Assembly: GCA_963718405.1 (NCBI GenBank)
Contig: CAVQYZ010000002.1
Location: forward strand, 186,001 to 250,000
Length of the DNA: 64,000 bases
Direction of reading: 5' to 3'
From: Bog-756 sp963718405
GTDB lineage: Bacteria > Actinomycetota > Acidimicrobiia > Acidimicrobiales > RAAP-2
The position numbers were made by a program, and so were the translations under genes. Below the pieces are notes generated by a model. It was not told where the DNA came from. It saw nothing but the letters and a program-made list of their open reading frames with translations, and made no database searches. This document shows positions 59,146 through 64,000 of this stretch, one piece after another (the stretch's first letter is position 1; each line of letters begins with the position of its first letter).

Positions 59146-60721
59146 ATGGTCATCGACCACGGCGCCACCGGACCCGACCGACCCGCGGTCAAGGACCTGG
59201 ACCGGGACCTGACCTACGCCGAGCTGCGGCGAAGCCGCGGCCGCGGTGGCCACGGGCCTGGCGGCCCGCGGGGTGGTCGAGGGGGACCGGGTGGCCCTCC
59301 ACCTGCCCAACTCGGTGGACTTCGTGGTGGCCGCCCTGGCCTGCCTGTGGATCGGGGCCATCTTCGTGCCCCTGGCCATCACCGACCCCGAGCACGGGTG
59401 GCGTCCATCCTGGCGGACTGCGACGCCGGCGCTGGTGGTGACATCCGACGAGTCCGGCGACGACTCCGGCGGGGGCAACGGCGACGGCGAGGGGAACGGA
59501 GCCGGGGCCGGACACGCCGATCGACTCCAGGTCATGGGTTCCCATTGGCGCACTGCGACTGCCCGGAGCAGAGCCGGCCGCGCCGAGCCGTTCCTCGGAG
59601 CGGGTGGCCTATGCCATCTACACCTCGGGAACCACGGGGACGCCCAAGGGGGTGCTCATCGGCAACGGCGCCTTCGCCGCCGCGGTGGCGGCCACCGCCG
59701 AGGCCCTCGGGCTGGACGGGGACGACCCGCACCCTGTGCGTGTCGCCGTTCCACTTCGACGGGTCGTTCGGCACGCTGTTCCCCACCTTGTTCTCCGGGG
59801 GGGCGGTGGTCATCCGGCCCCGCGAGGCCCTGCTCTTCCCCCGCACGTTCTTACGCGGTCGTCAAGCGGAGGCCATCACCTACACCGGCTTCTCGCCCAG
59901 CTACCTGCGGCTCCTGTTGTCCAGCCCCCAGATGGGCCAAGCTGGCCGAGACCGACCTCGACGTGGTGGCCCTGGGTGGCGAGGCCAGCTCCATCGCCGA
60001 CATCCGGGCCCTGTGGGCGGCCGCCCCCCAGGTGGCGGGTGTTCAACCGGTACGGTCCCACCGAGACCACCATCGCCGTCACCCACGCCTTGGTCACGCC
60101 GGAGTCGATCGCCGGGGGGACGGTGTCGATGGGACGGCCCCACCCGGGGGTGACCTTCCACCTGGTCGACGAGTCCGGTCAGGTGGTGGAGGCGGCCGAC
60201 CAGGTGGGTGAGTTGTACATCGGCGGGGACCAGCTGATGGACGGGTACTGGGGTGCGCCGGCGCTCACGGACGAGGTGCTTCGGACCGACGTGGTGGCCG
60301 GGCAGACGGTCTACCGCACCGGCGACCTGGTGTACCGGACCGACGACGGCGAGCTACGTCTACGTCGATCGGGCCGACCGGGTCATGAAGCGGCACGGGG
60401 TCCGTATCTCCCTGGTCGAGCTGGGGGAGGCCATGCGCGGGCCTGGACGGGGTGTCGGCTGCGGCGTGTGTGGCCTTCGACGACGGGGGCCAGACCGGCA
60501 TCGTGGCCTTCGTGGTGGCCGACGGTCCGGTCGACACCCTCGACCTGCGACGGGCCGCCGCCCACCACCTCCCGGAGTCGATGCTTCCCGACCGGTTCGA
60601 AGTGGTCGACAGCCTTCCCCTCACCCGTTCCAGCAAGCTCGATGAGCGCCGGCTGTTGGCCGAGGCCGGGCTGGAGGAGCTGCGGGGCGGTGCGGCACCG
60701 GTAGGCCCGACGCCGAGCTGA
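59146..60721 (+). pseudogene. AMP-forming acyl/amino-acid adenylating enzyme, at least five frameshifts
   Basis: ANL-superfamily ligase of about 520 residues. ATG 59146 gives MVIDHGATGPDRPAVKDLDRDLTYAELR. The blocks, spread over all three frames, are GDRVALHLPNSVDFVVAALA, the P-loop YAIYTSGTTGTPKGVLIG, SPFHFDGSFGTLFPTL, FNRYGPTETTIAVTHAL, YRTGDLVYRTDDGE and DRVMKRHGVRISLVELGEA. The C-terminal lysine lies in PLTRSSKLDERRLL. It resembles free-standing NRPS-type adenylation enzymes more than fatty-acid ligases. Co-directional with the amidohydrolase. Confidence 0.7.
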
Positions 60722-60751
60722 ACGGCCGGCGGCCGACGCCCGTGCCGGAGG

Positions 60752-61510
60752 TTAGGCGTTGGCCATGACCCAGCGGGGGCGCGACCATAGCTGCCAGTGC
60801 TCCAACTCGGAGTATCCCAAGGCGCCGTAGAGCCTCTGACCGACCAACGAGGACTGCAGCAGCGAGCCCCCGACCGCTCCCGCTTCGAACTGTTGGTCCA
60901 GGACTGCGCCCAGGAGTCGACGTCCGTAGCCCCGCCCCTGGCAGTCGGTCCGGGTGGCCATGGACCACACCACCAAGAGCCCGTCCGCCATCGAACCGGT
61001 GAAGCATGATTCGAGCCGGTCCCCGTCGAACAGGCCCCAGGCTCCCAGGTCGGTGTCGGTCAGGGCCCGATCGGGCACGGCGGCCTGGGCGGAGCCGCGG
61101 TCGAGGCCGTAGGTGTCCGACAGGAGCTCGCGGGCGGCCGGCAGGTCCTCGAGGGAGAGCGCCCGCACCCCCGATTCGTCATCACCCGGTTCTGGCCGGG
61201 TGGTCAGCTCCATCAGCGGCAGGGCCCCGACGTCCACCCACCCGATCTCGACCAGTTTCTGCGCCGTGCCCAATCCCGGGCCGGCCAGCATGATGATGGC
61301 CGGCCGCCCCAGGTCGAGGATCGGTTGCAGGCACTGGTCGGTGAGTACGGCGGGGTCGGCCGACTGACTGAAGGCCACGTTGTAGTTGACGTTGCGCTCT
61401 CCGCTGCACGCCACCCACCAGCTCTCGCCGACCTGGTGGTGCGCCGGTGACGCCCACAGGCGGGCTGCCCTCCCCAAGGTCTGTCGAAGGTCCCGCTGGC
61501 TCCGACCCAT
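60752..61510 (-). CDS. GNAT-family acetyltransferase
   Basis: 252 residues. The C-terminal half is a GNAT domain: VRALSLEDLPAARELLSDTYG, LLVVWSMATRTDCQGRGYGRRLL with the acetyl-CoA loop QGRGYG, and RLYGALGYSELEHW. The N-terminal half (about 1-110) is a degenerate second GNAT-like domain. Substrate unknown. The frame is intact, unlike the preceding 7.5 kb. Confidence 0.82.
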   Translation of the reverse strand: MGRSQRDLRQTLGRAARLWASPAHHQVGESWWVACSGERNVNYNVAFSQSADPAVLTDQCLQPILDLGRPAIIMLAGPGLGTAQKLVEIGWVDVGALPLMELTTRPEPGDDESGVRALSLEDLPAARELLSDTYGLDRGSAQAAVPDRALTDTDLGAWGLFDGDRLESCFTGSMADGLLVVWSMATRTDCQGRGYGRRLLGAVLDQQFEAGAVGGSLLQSSLVGQRLYGALGYSELEHWQLWSRPRWVMANA

Positions 61511-61546
61511 GCTGGCGGATCATAGCCACGGCCTTCCCGACCGTTC

Positions 61547-61607
61547 GGTGATCGGGCCTGGCGTTCGGGGATGGTGTTCGGGCCCGGTGATCGCGGATGG
61601 TGTTCGG
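61547..61607. repeat. Imperfect duplicated segment in the gap before the cNMP-binding gene
   Basis: GGTGATCG (61547-61554, 61586-61593) and GGATGGTGTTCGG (61569-61581, 61595-61607) each occur twice in the same order. The short gap separates two divergent genes. No function is recognised. Confidence 0.5.
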
Positions 61608-61696
61608 TGTCGAGGGTTCTCCGTTGCCTCCGGGGTGCTCGATATACTCCGCGCCCATGACCACCCCGGCTCGGGCCCACCATCGCCAAGCGCACT

Positions 61697-62095
61697 GTGC
61701 CCACTGACAGCCTCTTCCTCAATGCCCCCATCCACCGCACGGTGGGGGCCGGTGAGACCATCTACTCCGAGGGTGAGGTCGGACAGCACATGTACGGGAT
61801 CGTCTCGGGGGAGGTGACGCTGCACAAGGGCCCGGCGTCGGTGGCCACCCTCGGTCCCAACGACGTATTCGGCGAGCGGGCTCTCATCGACCACCTGCCG
61901 CGGAACCTCACCGCGGTGGCCACGGAGGAGACCGTCCTGGCCGAAATCGACCGGAGCCTGTTCCTGTTCCTGGTGCACGAGTCGTCGACCTTCGCCCTGG
62001 GCATCATGGGGGCGCTGGCCGGCCGGTTGCGGGACTACGACGAGCTCATCGCCGGCCTGGCCGACGGAACGGCGGGCACGGTCGTCCCCCGATAA
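61697..62095 (+). CDS. Cyclic nucleotide-binding domain protein
   Basis: A single CAP-type effector domain of 132 residues with no DNA-binding helix: VGAGETIYSEGEVGQHMYGIVSGEVTLHKGP, then the phosphate-binding segment GPNDVFGERALID and the terminal helix. RNLTAVATEETVLAEIDR continues the barrel. It may sense cAMP or act as a regulatory subunit; the key arginine of the cassette is replaced here (FGERALID keeps Glu and Ala). The start is GTG 61697. Confidence 0.82.
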   Translation: MPTDSLFLNAPIHRTVGAGETIYSEGEVGQHMYGIVSGEVTLHKGPASVATLGPNDVFGERALIDHLPRNLTAVATEETVLAEIDRSLFLFLVHESSTFALGIMGALAGRLRDYDELIAGLADGTAGTVVPR

Positions 62096-62167
62096 GGCCG
62101 GATCACAGCACCCGCCCGCGGTTCGATGGAACGGGCGCCCGGCGTGGCCACCGCTACCCTGGGGCCG

Positions 62168-63070
62168 ATGGCGTGGTCGCTGACTCCCGAGCAGCGCCAG
62201 TCCTGGGTGGAAGACGGGTGGTGCGTGCTCGAGCAGGCCATTCCGCCCGACGACCTGCGGGCGGCGCAGGCCTCCGTGACGAAACTGTTCCCGACCGCCG
62301 AAGAGTTCGCCAACGCCCGCCCAGGCGACGGCCACGAGCGCTGGCGGACCTGGGATGCCTCCTGGCCGGAATTCCCGTTCCGGTCCCGCTCCCTCAACGG
62401 GGTGGTGGTGCACGACCTCCTCATCAACCTGGCCGCCGACCTGCTGGGCACGGACGACGTCAGGATGTACATGGCCATCGCCTCGGCCAAGTACGCCGGG
62501 CAACCCTCGGAGTACAACCAACTCCTCCACACCGATTTTCCCAACCACACGTTGACCGTGCCCCGGCCGGAGGTGGGCTATCAGCAGGTGGAGCTGTTCG
62601 TGTACCTGAGCGATGTGGATCCCGGCAACGGGGCCACCCGGTTCGTCTCCCGCACCCGTACCGGTTCGATCCCGGTGGAGCGCCACACGTTGAGCTACGA
62701 GGAGTTCGGCGAGCTCTACGACGACCCCGGGGTGGCGTCGGCTCCGGCCGGATCGGTGGTGGTCTACCGGCCGGACGTCTACCACCGCTCGACCGATTTC
62801 ACCGATCCCTCCCGGGCCCGGTTCATGCTGCACATCGCCTTCCGACCGGCCGCCATGGAGTGGGGAGGCTTTCAGGCCTGGCCCATCAAGGGGTTCTCAT
62901 CGGAGTGGCACAACTTCGTACAAGGGGCGACACCCCGTCAGCTGTCGGTGTTCGGCTTCCCCCCGCCGGGTCACCCCTTCTGGACCGACGAGACCCTGGC
63001 CGGCGTGGCCGGTCGTTACCCGGGGTTGGATCTGGACCCATGGCGGGAGGCCCGGGCCGTCACCGGTTGA
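62168..63070 (+). CDS. Phytanoyl-CoA dioxygenase (PhyH) family protein
   Basis: Fe(II)/2-oxoglutarate oxygenase of 300 residues. The iron triad is His121-x-Asp123 (LLHTDFPNH) and His206 (DVYHRST); Arg218 (RARFMLHIAF) would bind 2-oxoglutarate. YLSDVDPGNGATRFV precedes the distal histidine, as in PhyH proteins. Such enzymes hydroxylate lipids or small molecules, fitting either lipid metabolism or the neighbouring cluster. The start is ATG 62168. Confidence 0.87.
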   Translation: MAWSLTPEQRQSWVEDGWCVLEQAIPPDDLRAAQASVTKLFPTAEEFANARPGDGHERWRTWDASWPEFPFRSRSLNGVVVHDLLINLAADLLGTDDVRMYMAIASAKYAGQPSEYNQLLHTDFPNHTLTVPRPEVGYQQVELFVYLSDVDPGNGATRFVSRTRTGSIPVERHTLSYEEFGELYDDPGVASAPAGSVVVYRPDVYHRSTDFTDPSRARFMLHIAFRPAAMEWGGFQAWPIKGFSSEWHNFVQGATPRQLSVFGFPPPGHPFWTDETLAGVAGRYPGLDLDPWREARAVTG

Positions 63071-63105
63071 CCGGCCCGGCGCCTGGCGCCGGTGACCCTC
63101 CGCTC

Positions 63106-63480
63106 TCACCCGGCGGGCGAGGGCGGTGCCAGCTGGGCGTCGATCTCTTTGAGGTCGAAGTAGTCGCGCCACCGGGTCACCAACCCCTCCCCGTTCACGT
63201 CGACCACCGTGGACCCGTGGATCTCGATGGGGATCGTGCCCCCGAGCGTTCCCCGCCCGATCCACTCGAAGGCCCCGCCGGTCTCGTCTCCGTGCACCCA
63301 GAGGATCTCCTGGCGCCAGTCGGGAAACGAAGCCTGGGTCATGGCCTCGATGGCGGCGATATCCGTCGTCGGAGGGTTGACCGGATCACTGAAGAGCGCA
63401 CCAGGGGCGAAAAAGGAGGGAAAGTCCCCGTCGGGGCCCAGTGCCTCCTCCAGCCTGACCGCCCACGCTGTCCACTCCAT
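63106..63480 (-). CDS. SnoaL-like (NTF2-fold) protein
   Basis: A small cone-shaped alpha+beta protein of 124 residues: FFAPGALFSDPVNPPTTDIAAI, FEWIGRGTLGG and STVVDVNGEGLVTRWRDYFD are typical of polyketide-cyclase/limonene-epoxide-hydrolase-like NTF2 domains. ATG 63480 (MEWTAWAV) is preferred over an upstream TTG. Convergent with the PhyH gene. Substrate unknown. Confidence 0.78.
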   Translation of the reverse strand: MEWTAWAVRLEEALGPDGDFPSFFAPGALFSDPVNPPTTDIAAIEAMTQASFPDWRQEILWVHGDETGGAFEWIGRGTLGGTIPIEIHGSTVVDVNGEGLVTRWRDYFDLKEIDAQLAPPSPAG

Positions 63481-63579
63481 GGGCCGCAACCGTACTCCTC
63501 GGACGGGAGTCGACGGGACCCATGGTCACCCGGTCCGAGATGGGAATCTCCTCGCTGGCGCCGTTCACCAAACATACGC

Positions 63580-63608
63580 TTGACGAGCGGGCGCCCATCA
63601 AACAGACT
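63580..63608 (+). promoter_or_regulatory. Candidate sigma-70 type promoter
   Basis: TTGACG (63580-63585) and CAGACT (63603-63608) are spaced by 17 bases. They lie upstream of the last gene and leave a leader of more than 100 bases with a GCCCCC/GGGGG hairpin near 63620-63640. Confidence 0.35.
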
Positions 63609-63732
63609 GCGATTGAAGATGGCCCCCGGAAGGGGGTTGGCGGTAGGAGTGATTGTGTCATCCGGCGCTGTTGCTCCCTGTCCCTGGGGAGACCATGAGA
63701 AACATCCTGCACACCATGCCGTAACGCGGTCC

Positions 63733-64000
63733 GTGGAACGAAAACCCCAGGCGGGAGGGCCGGCACCACCGGCCGGCGCTCGTTCCGCTGGGCGGCCCTG
63801 ATCATGGTGGCATCGCTGATCGGCGGAACGTTCGCCCTCCTGGGCTCGGTGAACTCGGCCTACGCCGCCTCATCGGCCTCGACTGTCGAGCGCGCCCACC
63901 AGTTCGACCATCGTCCTCGGCCAGTCCGACACCGACCTGGCCACCGTGACCGGCGACGATACGAGCGGCAGCCCCTCCGGCACCGTGACCTTCTACCAGT
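63733..64000 (+). CDS. Start of a secreted Ig-like-domain protein, two frameshifts, cut by the window edge
   Basis: GTG 63733 starts MERK; a base change in the AAAACCCC run near 63742 moves the frame to TPGGRAGTTGRRSFRWAALI. That is the front of a signal peptide continuing MVASLIGGTFALLGSVNSAYA. A second indel near 63893 leads to TIVLGQSDTDLATVTGDDTSG and PSGTVTFYQ, the pattern of Ig-like repeats found in large actinobacterial surface proteins. The rest lies outside the window, so the length is unknown. Confidence 0.6.

Overview
The window is 64 kb of very GC-rich DNA with many GTG starts, 1-4 base gene overlaps and actinobacterial marker families (DUF3039, BsaP, an SCO6745-like protein, FtsE/FtsX, a SecA with a C-terminal zinc motif). 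It fits an actinobacterium, most likely a member or relative of Acidimicrobiia. The lineage is inferred from gene content, not from a marker phylogeny. No rRNA, tRNA, CRISPR array, transposase or phage gene was recognised.

Layout. 1-5.1 kb: end of a large membrane protein, a LON-domain protein, phosphomannomutase fused in frame to a Trm112-like domain, and a phosphoglucose/phosphomannose isomerase (sugar-nucleotide supply). 5.1-5.75 kb: non-coding, with a large structured RNA candidate (raiA-RNA type) in front of hpf/raiA. 5.75-12 kb: hpf, secA, prfB, ftsE, ftsX. 12-20.4 kb: secreted lipase, beta-lactamase-family hydrolase, sugar-1-phosphate nucleotidyltransferase, acyl-CoA synthetase, acyl-CoA dehydrogenase, archaeal-type riboflavin synthase, bioD and an SCO6745-like gene. 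Almost every gene in this block carries frameshifts. 20.6-31.6 kb: clean housekeeping and metabolic genes (stand-alone NfeD domain plus SPFH protein, ABC-F ATPase, Dus, Maf, two-gene biotin unit bioB-bsaP, LLM oxidoreductase, acyl-CoA dehydrogenase). 31.7-40.2 kb: surface and carbohydrate genes (repeat-rich secreted protein, beta-helix lipoprotein, GH3 glycosidase) around ahcY, which has a strongly folded leader. 40.4-43.8 kb: metY-metX and a ketopantoate-reductase-like gene. 44-46.5 kb: an AT-rich spacer, a conserved actinobacterial protein and a membrane-anchored PQQ-type propeller.

46.5-49.5 kb holds a tightly overlapping four-gene minus-strand operon. Three of its genes encode two-domain proteins of YbjQ/DUF74 (UPF0145) type; the fourth encodes an unknown 133-residue protein. 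49.5-60.7 kb looks like an accessory amino-acid or peptide gene cluster: LLM flavin enzyme, ATP-grasp ligase, MetA-like acyltransferase, a second MetY-like PLP enzyme, an FAD/NAD(P)-binding enzyme, aldo-keto reductase, D-aminoacylase-type amidohydrolase and an AMP-forming ligase. Its second half is again full of frameshifts. 60.7-64 kb: GNAT protein, cyclic-nucleotide-binding protein, PhyH-type dioxygenase, SnoaL-like protein and the start of an Ig-like secreted protein.

How they work together. Sugar phosphate enzymes (ManB, Pgi/Pmi, RmlA-like) feed cell-surface polysaccharide. MetX/MetY plus AhcY form the methionine/SAM cycle, with a second MetA/MetY pair inside the accessory cluster. BioB, BsaP and BioD serve biotin. 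Most frameshifts are confined to two blocks plus a few single sites. They are more likely uncorrected sequence errors than gene decay, because each reading frame continues intact in the next frame.
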